DNA from: Lodderomyces elongisporus
Lineage: Eukaryota; Ascomycota; Pichiomycetes; Serinales; Debaryomycetaceae
Assembly (NCBI RefSeq): GCF_030384665.1
Contig: NC_083674.1
Span: 2,108,001-2,172,000 of the forward strand
DNA: 64,000 bases
Reading direction: 5' to 3'
Shown here: positions 18,068 to 29,199 of the stretch, piece by piece
Numbering within the stretch: the stretch's first letter is position 1
Layout: each line of letters starts with the position of its first letter
Made by a program: the position numbers and the translations under genes
The notes under the pieces: generated by a model
The model's input: only the letters and a program-made list of their open reading frames with translations
Databases searched by the model: none
Told to the model about the DNA's origin: nothing

Positions 18068-19227
18068 CGTTTATGAAACTCAGTTTTAGCCAGCCATCTT
18101 TTTATTTGATATTCTTTTATCTTATTATCTTTCGTTATGTTTAGTGTAAAGAATATCTCTTCTATATTTTTTTTTATCCCATCTATAGAGGGGATATATC
18201 ATATACTATTTCAATGATTATTTAGATCACAAGTGGGAAAGATGAAAACTGTAAGGAAAAGGGGTCTGGGATATTTCCCTTTCTTTTTTGGCTTTTTTTT
18301 ATAAAAAAAAAAAATTGGAATATTGACGAAGAAGCATTAGGGGAAGAAAGAGAGAAAGTGGGTGTAAGAGAGAGAGAGAGAGAGAGGGGGGGAGGAGGAC
18401 ATTTGGATTGCAGCCACTATATAGATGAAAAATTTGGAACATTTTTGTGTTTATGACAAGTAGAGAATCTCTGATTCTGTTTCTGTTTCTGTTTTTTTAT
18501 TTCTTCTTCTTTTTCTTCTTCTTTTTCTTTTTCTTTCTATTTTTATTTTTAATTGGCTTTGGCAATACAGTGGAGATACAGCTGAAGAATGGAAAGGATG
18601 GGAAAGTGTGGTGAAGGTAAAAGACTTTGGGATTGAAGTTGAACATATTTACAGTGACTGGGAATGGTGATGATGTTAGTTTGGGACATTGACATATTCT
18701 ATTATCGTTGAGTCCCAATTAGGAAATAATCCATCCAGAAGAGGAAAGCTGAAATAGCACGAAAAAATAAAAAAAATTAAATTAAATTAAATAAAAAAGC
18801 AAAAAGGCAAATAAGCAAAAACTGTATGGAACATCCAGTATCAGTTGTTGATGTCAATAAATACTGTCCATTACCGCAAAGATTAGAATAAAGAAAACAC
18901 CTTAACATTACTTCTTTGGTCTTTTTTAGATTAAGTCACTTGAATCATTTCAATAAGAAAAAATAAAGGGAAAAAAAAATTTGAGAATAAGGTAACGACA
19001 AGTCAAAAACAAAATTTTGAAAATAAAAAGAACAGAGAACCCTTGTCTTCAGCAACATATCTGCTTATGTGCAGAGTTTAAGCAAGATTGAGTGGTTACA
19101 TCTTTTCTTTGTTGTAGGTGTTTGGAATGAAATGAATGATTGAGTGTGCACCAGAACATTGTTAAAGTACGACCAATCTTTGTTTCACTAAACAAAGAAA
19201 AATACATAGAATAAATAAATATACAAA

Positions 19228-19300
19228 AAGAAGCAAGAAGCAAGAAGCAAGAAGCAAAAGGCAAGAAGCAAGAGGCAAGAGGCAAGAGGCAAGAAGCAAG
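19228..19300. repeat. AAGCAAG/AGGCAAG heptanucleotide repeat
   Basis: About ten imperfect 7-bp copies. It explains the Ser/Cys/Leu-rich spurious frame on the opposite strand. Confidence 0.8.
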
Positions 19301-20247
19301 AAATATCGTGGCCTTCCACTCCCTCCCCTCAAAAGAAAGGTATCAGAAAATGAACTCAAAAAATTTTATGTTTGCTATCGCTCTATATATATATGTATAT
19401 GTACATACATATATTCTTGTCCTCACTCAATATTCTTCTCTTTCTCTCTTGATTATTTGTTTATTGTTACTTTGGCTACATATAGTGTAGTATTTGGAAA
19501 TGAGCCGTTTCCTTCAGTTAATAGCAACTATGTCTTAACACACCTCGAAGAAGAGCTACTTCAACGGTTTTCGGTAAATGTAATCGAAAGGTATCATCAA
19601 CTTTCTTGCTATCATTTATTGCAAGCTTAGGCCAATGAGGGCACAATCAAAGGAAAAGGAAAAGGGAAAAGGGAAAAGGGAAAGGGGGAAAGTAAGGTGG
19701 ATGTGGAAGGTGAAGGATGAATATAATGCAATTGTGTGTAACTGTGTGTGATAGTCAAACAAGGGTGACAGTTTTTCTCTGTTGCTTTTTGTGTAACTTA
19801 ATTTCGAATGTTTGCCCTACGCAATTTCAGATTCCACCATTTCACTTTTGACTATCACGACAAACCACCATTTAACTAACAAACCACCTTTTCCTTTTTC
19901 CCTTTTTCTTCTTTTTCTTCTTTTTATTCTTTTTCTTCTTTTTCCCTCTCCTACCTTCTTTTTCTCTCCTGTTCTTCCCTTTCACACCCTATTCCTATTG
20001 AACAAGATTTCTGAGAATAATCATCCAATTGACGAATATATACATACATATATATATATACTTCTTTTTTAATTTTTGCTTCAATTTTTTGCTATAGTTT
20101 TTCCTTTTTTTTTTTTGATTAACTCACTAGTCAACTTATTCCCAGTTCCATCTACTAAAGCTTAGTGTCCTTTTCTTCATTTATTATTTTTTTTTTGAAC
20201 AAATAAAAAAGATTAAAAGAAAAAATACTCAACAGACATTTCCAAGT

Positions 20248-23031
20248 ATGTCTCACTCAGCTTATCAAACAAGTGGCAGACCGTTGTCCAAGGAGGCATT
20301 GTACCACCAAAGATTAAGACAAGGTGTGTTCCAATCACCTAGTGGTACCATTGTTGGTGTCAACAGCAATGCCTCGGATACCGCAGCCTTGTTGGCCGCC
20401 TCGTCAGATTTAACCGTTAAACCATCTTATGAACGTTCGATTGCTCCCGAAGCTCACAATGCCGCATTGGCAGCTAAGAAGCAAGAAATTGAAGCATGGA
20501 AAAGAGTCCACCATGACCACAATGCCTCAGATGCCGCTACTGCTTCTTTGAGATCGGCTGGAAGTGGACACACTGAAAATGGCACTCCATACAGCACCGT
20601 CAGGGTTGGTATCCCATCGGCATTAAACCTGGCCTCGATCTACAAGGCTGCAAAGGAAAAGTCTACAAGCACAATGACCTCAAGGACCGACCCCATTAGA
20701 GATATCTCGAGAAGCGGTATTCAATCCAAGCATGGACCATCATCTTTGAACATTGACAAGATTAATAAATTGGCAACTAAGAACTCATCGAAATCATTGA
20801 ACTCAAGATTCAACCCAGATTTGGATTACAGATCAGGAATTAAAAAGAATAATAAAAATAAACCTACAGAGTTTTTAGACCAGTCTGAAGAAGACTTGGC
20901 AGCTGAAGGTGCCGACGCAGCATTGCACCACACCCCTCAAGTACCAGACTATGCTACCCAAACCAGGTCTAGTACTTTTAAGGCCAAGGAAGTTGTCACT
21001 CCAGCATTATTGGCTGCCGCTGCTGCCAAAGCCGACCAACGTTTGAGTGCGTTGAACAACAACTCTCCCCAATCTCTTAAACAACAAGCTCAATTGTATG
21101 CAAATGCATTGGCTATTGCCCAAAAAAACTCGGACGAGAGAAGCAAAAACAGACAAGCTGGACTCATTAATTTGGGCGGTGGTTTAACCATTTCAATTGC
21201 CGAGTTGGACAAGTTGGCTGCAACGTATGTCCAACCAGTGATTGACGATATTGAAACTAAAGCAGACTCAAAAAGACAAATTCAAGCAGAGAAGAAGCAA
21301 AGAAAATTGGAACTCAAGGCTGCACACGAACGCGCTAAGCAAGAAGAGCATGCTGCTAAAATCAAAGAAAAACAAGATATCGAAAAGGCCAAGGAGCAAA
21401 GAGTTTTGGAAAATGAAAAGTTGAAAAAAGCCGAAGATGAAAAGTTGACAGCACATGAAAAGAAGAGACATGAAGAAGTTGAGGCTAAACAAAAAGAGTA
21501 CGAAGAGTTGGAAAAGAAGCATGCTGAGGAAAAGAAGCAGTTACTTGCAGACAAGAAGGAAAATCAAGACCAAATTGATAAAGAGGAAGCAGAAAAGAAA
21601 GAAGAGAGAAAGAATGAGTTGAAGGAATTGCAAGATGAAAAGGATGAAATCTTGAAACCAACATTGCAAGAATTAGAAGAAGAAAATGCCAAGCTCAAGG
21701 AAGTGACTGATGCTAGAGACGAATTAAGCAAAGAAGTTGAGACTTTGGAGAAACAGGAGAAGGAAAATAAAGCCAAACTCGAAGAATTACAAGCTCAAGA
21801 AAAGAAGATTGACTCTCAAATTGAAAAATACACCACCGACTTGGAAACTGCAACCAATAAGCATGAGACAACTGATAAAGACTTGGCAGATCTTCAAACA
21901 AAACACAAGGATTTAGAGACTAGTGCTACCAGTGAACACAAGGAGTTGGACTCAAAGATTGCTGACTTGGAAAAGGAAAAGAAAGAAAAGACTGAAGAGA
22001 AAGGTACTCATAAGCAAAACATTTTAAAAGCTCTCGACCAGAAAGTTAAGGATGAGCACAAAATCAATGATGAGTTGCCACCACACTTGAAGCGCGACAT
22101 CAACGAAGCTAAATTGAAAGATACAAGCTCATTATTCTCAGTAGAGGAAAAAGAAGAAAAAAAAGAAAACCCAAAAGCAACCACCACTGGTAAAACTGCC
22201 ACGACAACTGGTGCCAATACTTCCTCTGCGGCAAAAACTACTACATCTTCTGGTGCTCCTGAAATCAAGTCGGTACCATTGATTGCCGTTGCCGACAAGG
22301 ATGAAACTCCAGCAAAACTGGCAGCTACTGGTGCCACTTCTGCAGACAAGTCGAATACGAAGGAAACAACTAAAAAGACTACTACATCTGAGCCCGAGAA
22401 GAAGAAACCTGCTGCTGGTGGTAACACTACCACTGCTTCTACCACCGCTACTAAAGCTGGTGCAAAGCCAGCATCCACTTCTGCTAAAAGACCAGCATCT
22501 CCACTGACCCAACAATCGCCAACAAAAAAGAAAGAGTCATTTTCCAAGAAATTTAGTGATTTCTTCAAGGACCAGTCTAAAAATCCACCACCACCAAAAT
22601 CTGCAACCAAGTCTCCAACCAAGTCAACTTCAAATCCAAACTCGAATGCAACTGCTACAAAACCAACTACAAAGACCACTTCTGAAAAGACTGCCTCATC
22701 CCCAGTTAAGAAAACTAACGATAAAATCACTGATGCGAAAAACAAAGATGAGACTGCAACAACAGCAAAGGCGTCATCTAAAGACAAGAAGGAGGCAGCT
22801 TCATCTACAAATGCAGCTGCAACCGCAACTGCGCCAAAGGAGGCTGATGCTATACCATCGAAACAACCTGCTGCAAAAGATGCTGAAAAGGAAGCCAAGA
22901 AATCTACCCCTGGTAGAAGCTCCACGAAGGACTCAGAAGATTATGCTGATTTCGAAGATGTTGATGAAGAGCTTCTTCTGGACAAAAAGGGTAACAAAGG
23001 TGGTTTATTTAAAGAAGAGATTTTAGAATAA
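20248..23031 (+). CDS. EIS1: Eisosome protein Eis1, 927 aa
   Basis: Component of eisosomes, the cytosolic protein scaffolds under furrow-like plasma-membrane domains. The N-terminal block YQTSGRPLSKEALYHQRLRQ followed by GVFQSP matches the conserved start of S. cerevisiae Eis1 (YQTTGEPLSREALY... GVYQSP). A second conserved block is near residues 310-330 (INLGGGLTISIAELDKLA). Residues about 335-620 are a highly charged Lys/Glu-rich coiled coil; the C-terminal third is Thr/Ala/Ser/Lys-rich low-complexity sequence with KKFSDFFKD inside, and it ends in an acidic DYADFEDVDEE patch. There is no membrane segment. The ATG at 20248 is the first in frame and fits the conserved N-terminus. It is convergent with BMS1. 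A 305-residue antisense frame inside this gene is a composition artefact. Confidence 0.88.
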   Translation: MSHSAYQTSGRPLSKEALYHQRLRQGVFQSPSGTIVGVNSNASDTAALLAASSDLTVKPSYERSIAPEAHNAALAAKKQEIEAWKRVHHDHNASDAATASLRSAGSGHTENGTPYSTVRVGIPSALNLASIYKAAKEKSTSTMTSRTDPIRDISRSGIQSKHGPSSLNIDKINKLATKNSSKSLNSRFNPDLDYRSGIKKNNKNKPTEFLDQSEEDLAAEGADAALHHTPQVPDYATQTRSSTFKAKEVVTPALLAAAAAKADQRLSALNNNSPQSLKQQAQLYANALAIAQKNSDERSKNRQAGLINLGGGLTISIAELDKLAATYVQPVIDDIETKADSKRQIQAEKKQRKLELKAAHERAKQEEHAAKIKEKQDIEKAKEQRVLENEKLKKAEDEKLTAHEKKRHEEVEAKQKEYEELEKKHAEEKKQLLADKKENQDQIDKEEAEKKEERKNELKELQDEKDEILKPTLQELEEENAKLKEVTDARDELSKEVETLEKQEKENKAKLEELQAQEKKIDSQIEKYTTDLETATNKHETTDKDLADLQTKHKDLETSATSEHKELDSKIADLEKEKKEKTEEKGTHKQNILKALDQKVKDEHKINDELPPHLKRDINEAKLKDTSSLFSVEEKEEKKENPKATTTGKTATTTGANTSSAAKTTTSSGAPEIKSVPLIAVADKDETPAKLAATGATSADKSNTKETTKKTTTSEPEKKKPAAGGNTTTASTTATKAGAKPASTSAKRPASPLTQQSPTKKKESFSKKFSDFFKDQSKNPPPPKSATKSPTKSTSNPNSNATATKPTTKTTSEKTASSPVKKTNDKITDAKNKDETATTAKASSKDKKEAASSTNAAATATAPKEADAIPSKQPAAKDAEKEAKKSTPGRSSTKDSEDYADFEDVDEELLLDKKGNKGGLFKEEILE

Positions 23032-23522
23032 GCAACGAGGAATAAGAAAGTATAAAAAAAAAACAAATAAGAGAGAAAATTCCATTTTCTTTAGTTGAAA
23101 AACAATTTCATTTTCAAAAGCAAAGAAAAGCAAAAAAGGTAGAAGGCTTTAATTTCTAATGTTTATCCAACATGAGGGGAAAAAAAAAGTATAGCCGGTT
23201 GCTTCCCAAATTTATTCAAATATCTTTGCCAAATGTTGCATTCTTTCTATTCTTTTTCTTTATCCTTTTCCTTTCCTTTTTCTTCCTCCATTTCCTTTCC
23301 CTTTTCATTTTTATTTTTTCTAGTTCTGCAATGAAGAACATTTTGTACTCGACGTTTTATTATTATTATTTTTTTAAAAAATATGGTATATACTATATGA
23401 TGTTATACTAATTGAAGTGTTTTCCCATTAATAATTTTTTTTTTGTATCCAAACATGCAACAATGTTAATATCAATGTAAGTTCTACATATATGTATATA
23501 TGTATGTATATGTATGTAACCT
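23032..23522. other. Convergent 3' region EIS1 / BMS1
   Basis: No gene seen. T/C-rich tract (about 23235-23320), AT-rich stretch (23355-23410) and a TATG-rich repeat (23485-23518) near the BMS1 stop. Confidence 0.6.
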
Positions 23523-26500
23523 TTATGTTCTTCTTCTCTTGCCACCTGCACTGTCGGTAGAAGACACTTTTCTTTTCTTGCCTTCTTTTGCAAAATATTC
23601 TTTCTTCCTCTCCCTTTCCTTCTCTTTTCGAAGCTCTTCGGTTTTGGCAATCTTTTTTAATTTTTCTTTAAACTTTTCACCCTTTTTAGCTTTTCTCTTT
23701 ACATCTTTTTCCTTTCTAATCGTGGCAATCTTTTGCATTAACTCCCTAGCTTTCTTCTCCTCGCCACCCAAAACAACAGCTCGCTTGCTCATATACGTTT
23801 GCTTCTTTTGTGGTTTCATCTCATGAATTTGTGACTTGAATGGTAAATCGCTTCTTATAGATTTAGGCACTCTGAGCGGGTTGAAATGTCTTTCGGTTCT
23901 CTCGACTTTCTTATACTGAGAGTCGCTTTGTAATGGTGTAGGGATGTTGTTCTCTGCCCTGACCATACCAGTTAACCTCATTCCCTTCCATTCTGAATGG
24001 TGATTGAGAAGCAACGAAGTGACTGGATTGTAGAATTTCTTAATCTTGATTGGGTACCAAGTTTTCAAAAAGATTGTATCCGACATCAATACTTTATCTT
24101 CAAAAGTAGCTCTAAAGCATCCATCGGGTTTCGACAAAGCTCTCTTGATTTCACCTCTTATTCCACTCACCGTTCTTATTTGAGCACCTTCAAATTTGGC
24201 CACTTCCAATGCATTGGAAAACATATCCTTGACAAAAGCAGTGTTTCTATATATTTTGTAAGGGTGACCCACCAATTTCAATTTCTTCACGATCTCAACT
24301 GAAGAGTTGATATCTTCAACAATACCAGTGGCCGCTACTCTGAAAGCTCCTGTGGTTGAACTACTGTCAACAATATTGAATCCAACAAATGTTGTGTTTG
24401 GAGCAACCAACGGACCATAGAATGATGCAAAACAATATGCGTGCTCGGGTGTATACTTTAACATTCTATTTCTTGTTCTCGAATCTGATGTGGTGTAAAT
24501 TGGTAATGTTTGGAAACGACGCCAACCAAGTGATAAAATCAACGGATCTTGGGACTTTAAGATTTTTTTGTGCCATCTGTGTCTCCTGATTCTGGTATTC
24601 ATAATTCCAAACCTCGACTCGGTGGATAATAAACCACCGAGCACAAGTGGGAACTCTGGGTTGAAATTTTCAACAAACTCACATGGTAATTTGTCAAACA
24701 CAATCTTGACATAAGATCCTGCCTTGTAACCTTCAATCTGGATACGCTGCTGTTCATCCATTTCGCTGTATTGTGCCTTATTAACTTCCAACTGTTTCGC
24801 CATTTTATTCTTTTGAAATTCATACCACGTCTCGGCCTCAGTGTCCCCTTCAGGGTCATCAGCACCAAATTCTCGGTCTTCTTCTTCTTCGAATTGAGTC
24901 TTCAACTGTGCTTTTTTAATTGCATTCAACCTACGTCTTTCTTCAACACTCAAATTTTCCATATCTTCGTCATCCAATCCTTGCTCCTCCTTGCGCTCTT
25001 CTTCTTCGAAATTGGCAAAGTCATCTTTATCTTCATCGCCTACTTCAGCGAGGTTCATACTTTTACCATGACCTTCTATGTTACGACCAGATTCTTCTCC
25101 TTCTTCCAAATCCTCAAAATCCCCATATACTTCGTCTTCATCCTCACCATCAGCCGCTGCTGTTGTTGCACCATCATTTGTACCATCTTCTTCCCCCTCG
25201 ACGTTTAGTTTAGGTGCCACCAACAAACGCTTCTTAAGTAACTGGTACCCACTCTCATACTCTTCGTCACTATTGCTGTCATCATCGTTTTTAGCAAACT
25301 TCTTTTTCAACTCATCAAGTGGTGCAAATTGGGGCTTCAGTGTATCAGGGTCAGCATCGGCATTTCTGACCTCTTTCTTTTTGAAGAACAACTCGTCGTC
25401 GTCTTGTTTGATATCTTCTTCTTCGTCATTGTCGTCGTCGTCATTACTCACCTCGCCCCTCCATCTCTGGAGTGCATCCAGTGGCTCGATATTTGTCATA
25501 TACAACAATTTATTGATATCCCACCGCCTTTTGCCCGAACCTCTCAATCTCAGAGCAGTGGACCTATAACTAGAACCATTTTCTCCGTAAACATCGTCGT
25601 CATCCGATGAAAGAGCAGAATCTTCGACGTACTCCAACTCCTTCTGATTGTATTTTGGTCCATTCTCAATCTTGAAATCAATTTCTTCAAACCTTGGCCT
25701 TCCTTCGAGGTCAAAATTGTCTCCATTGATATCATTTTCGTCATCTTCCTCGTCCGACTCAGCATCATCAAATTCGTCATCTTCTGAAACAGATTTTCCA
25801 TACAATCTTGCATGCCTCATTGATTTCCTCCCTGTATCCACAAGGGTTTCCTCATCATCAGACAATGAGTCTTCGTCGTCTTCTTCATCGTCTTCTTCAT
25901 CGTCTTCCAGAGCATTTCTTATAGCCTTGGAATCAGAGAATAATTGTAATCCGGGCCCATCTTCGAATCTTTCGGCCATGGTTTTGGCCGCCTCTTGCAA
26001 ATTGGTCACCATAGTCTCTCCTTCGCCTTTCAATTCTCCATCCTCGTTGTTCTCAGGGTTAAAACTTTCCTTCCCAACATCAATATAGACAGCATCCTTG
26101 TCCACTAAAACACCGCCTACGTCCGACATTGGTGCATAAATAATTTTTTGCTTGTCGTCCAACCTTTTTCTTCGTCTAGTTGTCTTTGCTAAAGGTTCTC
26201 CCAGCTCGGCGGCAGCTTTCATCCGCTCTCTCTCCAACTCTTCCAATTTTTGCTCGAAATAAGGTGTTGGACATGGATCAGGAAGTTTTTCGATGGCAGA
26301 AACCAGGTAATCCCCAACACCTGCAATGTGCACTTGAGCATTCGATGCTGGTAATGGTGTTCCATGTAAATAGCCATAAATTGCCACTTTACGATCGCAT
26401 TTTGGGTTTTCTGCAATTGTTTGCGGATGTGTCAAGTCAGTGATACGGTCACCCATTAAGTATGGGTGCTCGTTTCTCCACTTCAACGGTCTAAACTTCA

Positions 26501-27191
26501 TCACGGAAATGAATCTACTCAAGTTCAAGATTTCTCTATCTGGGTAACGGCCATTGATAACACCTGAAAGGTAGAACAATTTAGCTCCTTGATATACCTC
26601 GGTCCAAAATCTGTGTTTCAATCTCTTCTTCGATGTTCTCAATGTAGATTGTGATTTGAACAAATCCAAATGCGTTGCAACACCAAGCACTCTTGGCATA
26701 CCGTGATGCTGGGCGATATTCAAAAACTCCATAGTCTCCATCTCCAAACCATAATTTCCATCAATCAACATAAGAACAAGGTCAGCTACTTTCGCGATAT
26801 CAATCATGGAGTTCAAATCGTTATTAACCTCAATAAAGGTCAAACGTCTTCGTTTACCGCTCACCACGGTGATGGGACCTTTGATCTCCGTCAATGTAGT
26901 CTTTGTTAGTCGTCTAATAAGCGATTTGATCAAAGTGGATTTACCTGTACCTGGTGGGCCCATGACTGCCACAATCACTGGTGGTGGGTCATCGTCCGGA
27001 GTTCTATCCACCATTGGCACATGCAATTTCCTTTCGTTAACATCGTGCGACCTCCTTGCCATTCGTTCCAATTTCCTTGGAGCAGACACAGCAAAAGCCT
27101 TTGCATTATTACCATTCTGATGAAGTTTCTTCTTTGCTCCAGTTCGTTTCGCCGCTCCCCTATGGGCCTTGTTTGATTGTTGCTGATCCAT
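23523..27191 (-). CDS. BMS1: Ribosome biogenesis GTPase Bms1, 1222 aa
   Basis: Nucleolar GTPase of the small-subunit processome, needed for 18S rRNA maturation together with Rcl1. A basic N-terminus (KAHRGAAKRTGAKKK) precedes the G domain with P-loop GPPGTGKST (residues 78-86), then FIEVNND, LIDGNYG and the ATHLDLF motif standing for the base-recognition loop. A long acidic middle region (about 430-790, many Asp/Glu runs) is followed by the conserved Bms1/Tsr1 C-terminal domain (FENFNPEFPLVLGGLL-like block, IRRHRWHKKILKS, LGWRRFQTLP, CFASFYGPLVAPNT, GIRGEIKR, RATFEDKVLMSD) and a Lys/Arg/Glu-rich tail ending GGKRRRT. The length matches S. cerevisiae Bms1 (about 1180). The start is the first in-frame ATG. 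Divergent from an unrecognised gene at 27724. Confidence 0.97.
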   Translation of the reverse strand: MDQQQSNKAHRGAAKRTGAKKKLHQNGNNAKAFAVSAPRKLERMARRSHDVNERKLHVPMVDRTPDDDPPPVIVAVMGPPGTGKSTLIKSLIRRLTKTTLTEIKGPITVVSGKRRRLTFIEVNNDLNSMIDIAKVADLVLMLIDGNYGLEMETMEFLNIAQHHGMPRVLGVATHLDLFKSQSTLRTSKKRLKHRFWTEVYQGAKLFYLSGVINGRYPDREILNLSRFISVMKFRPLKWRNEHPYLMGDRITDLTHPQTIAENPKCDRKVAIYGYLHGTPLPASNAQVHIAGVGDYLVSAIEKLPDPCPTPYFEQKLEELERERMKAAAELGEPLAKTTRRRKRLDDKQKIIYAPMSDVGGVLVDKDAVYIDVGKESFNPENNEDGELKGEGETMVTNLQEAAKTMAERFEDGPGLQLFSDSKAIRNALEDDEEDDEEDDEDSLSDDEETLVDTGRKSMRHARLYGKSVSEDDEFDDAESDEEDDENDINGDNFDLEGRPRFEEIDFKIENGPKYNQKELEYVEDSALSSDDDDVYGENGSSYRSTALRLRGSGKRRWDINKLLYMTNIEPLDALQRWRGEVSNDDDDNDEEEDIKQDDDELFFKKKEVRNADADPDTLKPQFAPLDELKKKFAKNDDDSNSDEEYESGYQLLKKRLLVAPKLNVEGEEDGTNDGATTAAADGEDEDEVYGDFEDLEEGEESGRNIEGHGKSMNLAEVGDEDKDDFANFEEEERKEEQGLDDEDMENLSVEERRRLNAIKKAQLKTQFEEEEDREFGADDPEGDTEAETWYEFQKNKMAKQLEVNKAQYSEMDEQQRIQIEGYKAGSYVKIVFDKLPCEFVENFNPEFPLVLGGLLSTESRFGIMNTRIRRHRWHKKILKSQDPLILSLGWRRFQTLPIYTTSDSRTRNRMLKYTPEHAYCFASFYGPLVAPNTTFVGFNIVDSSSTTGAFRVAATGIVEDINSSVEIVKKLKLVGHPYKIYRNTAFVKDMFSNALEVAKFEGAQIRTVSGIRGEIKRALSKPDGCFRATFEDKVLMSDTIFLKTWYPIKIKKFYNPVTSLLLNHHSEWKGMRLTGMVRAENNIPTPLQSDSQYKKVERTERHFNPLRVPKSIRSDLPFKSQIHEMKPQKKQTYMSKRAVVLGGEEKKARELMQKIATIRKEKDVKRKAKKGEKFKEKLKKIAKTEELRKEKERERKKEYFAKEGKKRKVSSTDSAGGKRRRT

Positions 27192-27723
27192 TTAAGGTAA
27201 TTTCTAAAGTCAGGGATAGCAGAAGAGGATGTTGTGGTGTGTAAAAGATGTAAACCAGAAAAAAGAAAAAGAATCGAATAGAAAATAAAAGAAAAGAAAA
27301 AAATAATAATAAGAATAGTAATAAAAGTATTGGTGAGTTTTGGTGCGTTTTGTAAAGAAGTTGTTTGTAAACGAATATTGAAAAAGACGATTATATCGCA
27401 TCTGCTTTCCTGATGAGCTTCTCATCGCTGAAACGATTTATTCCAATGAAAAAAAAAAAAAAATTAAAAAAAAAAAAATAGAGAGGGGAAAGAAAAGTGC
27501 TACCAACTGAAAATTATGTAATCCGTTTTTGTTCTTTTGCTTTGTTTGTGTAAAAGAACAAAAATATTATAAGCGCCAACTTCACGTTTTCCAACCAAGG
27601 TGGGCATTTTTTTTTTTTTTTGGAATTTTTTTTGTATTCATTTTTTTGCAGTCATGGCATTTTTTGGCATCGGGTTTCAAAGAACGGTTTAATTTGGTTC
27701 CTATTGACCAGTTAGCACCAATA
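27192..27723. other. Divergent promoter region BMS1 / unrecognised gene
   Basis: Poly-A and poly-T tracts (27285-27310, 27450-27480, 27608-27622) characteristic of nucleosome-poor yeast promoters. The downstream frame is open through part of this stretch but has no ATG before 27724. Confidence 0.55.
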
Positions 27724-29199
27724 ATGTTACCATTACACTCTATACTATGCTCTTTGTTACTATTAGACTCCACTATAATCGCGATATGGGTTTTCAAACC
27801 ACACCAAATTTGCAATCCAAACCCAAACTCGCTTTTACCTTTTACTGGGTTCAAAATTGTCAGACAATATAAAATTACTGGATTCAAAAAACCCATGTCG
27901 ATGCATTTTATCACCATATGCCATTGCAATCATGGCAAAGTAGATTACAAAAAAGTAATAAGAACGGATACAAGTGGTGATGTTGATTGGGGTAAACCAT
28001 TCTGTATGTTGAAACCAAAATTGGCGGAGAAGGCGCAGACTGTTGAGCATTCAGGTAGGGTACAACATACAGTTCAATCGCATGCAATAGACAGTGATAC
28101 CAAGATGTGTAAAGCTAAGCAAGCATACAAATCAAGTTCAAAATTAGGAAACAAAGACCAAGACAGTGGCAATGAAGCTCACAACAGATTGGACTTGAAG
28201 CTTTTTGATCTACTTGGTTTTACAAAGAACAAGTACATGAAAGTAAATAACCTCATCCGCAAGAAATTTGATTTGTTGATGGAGAAACTATCCAATGGAA
28301 AATGGATAGAGTATACAAGCAAAGAAAAGTATCATTACTATAAAAAAGTACTTAACAACACTGACCCACAAACAGCATTACTTTGGGAAAGTAATAACTT
28401 GGTTTGTTACAAGATGGCTAGGAGGAAGAAATATGCACGACGCAAGATCTCCTTCTTTATGCCACATAGCTTTGTTGGTGCTCTATACGAATGTCTTTTG
28501 CCTCTTGATTCAAAACAGAAAATTATTCAACAACTCTTTCGGGAAGCTTCTGGTGATACAAGTAACTTAGATTCATGTTCAAATACAGATTCAAGTTTGG
28601 AATCCTCTTTCATGATTCAGGATTTCCAATTTACTTGCGATCCACACTTGTCTATTCCCGTTGCCCCCTTACTTGCAGATGATTCAACTAAACAGTGGTT
28701 CGAGAACAAGATGCACCATTTTCTAAACCCAAGATTCGTTCAAACAATACCATATTTAACCACTTCTACCCCGTGGAACTTGCGATTCAGCGTTTCCGAA
28801 ACGAGCGATATGTATAGAGACTCGTGGGCATCCAAGATTGACGTTAATGAAAAGTATACATATAATGAGGCTGAATTGCATTTAATAAGCAAAGCAGTAG
28901 CGTATTCAGCAAACCTATTAAACAAATTGATTGCTCCAGTTGACTTTAATGAATTGTTCAAAAACTCGGGTAAAACAAACGATAGACAGAATGAAGAACC
29001 CAGCAGTATGAATGGTGGCATCGCTAATAATTTTAACCTGAAGCGGGTGCTTTCTTTCGAACAAAGATTGTTTGTGTGGCTTGCGTCATCGAGATTTGCT
29101 AGAGTGATAGAGATCATGAATAAAATCGAACGTCATTGGGAAGGATTAGATGACCAGACTTTTCATCAAGAAAGGAAAGACAGCACAATAAAAATTTAG
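27724..29199 (+). CDS. Unrecognised protein, up to 491 aa
   Basis: I do not recognise this protein. The frame is open from upstream of 27529 but its first ATG is at 27724; ATGs at 27895 and 27901 are alternative starts. The first ~30 residues from 27724 are hydrophobic (LPLHSILCSLLLLDSTIIAIW), which could be a signal anchor or organelle-targeting segment, or upstream sequence if the later ATG is used. The rest is soluble-looking and well mixed in composition, unlike the low-complexity genes around it: a CHCNHGK motif near residue 66, a Lys-rich segment (MARRKKYARRKISFF), and a C-terminal helical region (LSFEQRLFVWLASSRFARVIEIM). No catalytic motif was found. It is probably a genuine lineage-restricted or fast-evolving protein, transcribed divergently from BMS1 and convergent with the FLC gene. 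Confidence 0.7.
   Translation: MLPLHSILCSLLLLDSTIIAIWVFKPHQICNPNPNSLLPFTGFKIVRQYKITGFKKPMSMHFITICHCNHGKVDYKKVIRTDTSGDVDWGKPFCMLKPKLAEKAQTVEHSGRVQHTVQSHAIDSDTKMCKAKQAYKSSSKLGNKDQDSGNEAHNRLDLKLFDLLGFTKNKYMKVNNLIRKKFDLLMEKLSNGKWIEYTSKEKYHYYKKVLNNTDPQTALLWESNNLVCYKMARRKKYARRKISFFMPHSFVGALYECLLPLDSKQKIIQQLFREASGDTSNLDSCSNTDSSLESSFMIQDFQFTCDPHLSIPVAPLLADDSTKQWFENKMHHFLNPRFVQTIPYLTTSTPWNLRFSVSETSDMYRDSWASKIDVNEKYTYNEAELHLISKAVAYSANLLNKLIAPVDFNELFKNSGKTNDRQNEEPSSMNGGIANNFNLKRVLSFEQRLFVWLASSRFARVIEIMNKIERHWEGLDDQTFHQERKDSTIKI

Larger units (their letters stand above)
17631..20247. other. Divergent promoter region CSE4 / EIS1 (2.6 kb)
   Basis: No gene is supported. It holds an ATG/GAT trinucleotide run (17750-17775), a GAGTCT hexamer repeat (17985-18022), the MCB at 18062, GA runs (18368-18386), a TTTCTG/TTCTTC pyrimidine stretch (18475-18545), an AAGCAAG/AGGCAAG heptamer repeat (19228-19300) and T/C tracts before EIS1 (19885-20120). 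Confidence 0.6.

Noticed and set aside
22008..22925. 305-residue open frame antisense to EIS1
   Set aside because: Val/Ala/Ser/Phe-rich shadow of a Lys/Thr/Ala-rich coding sequence; no family features.
27529..27723. Extension of the unrecognised gene upstream of 27724
   Set aside because: Open frame starts with TTG and contains no ATG; Phe-rich part comes from T tracts.
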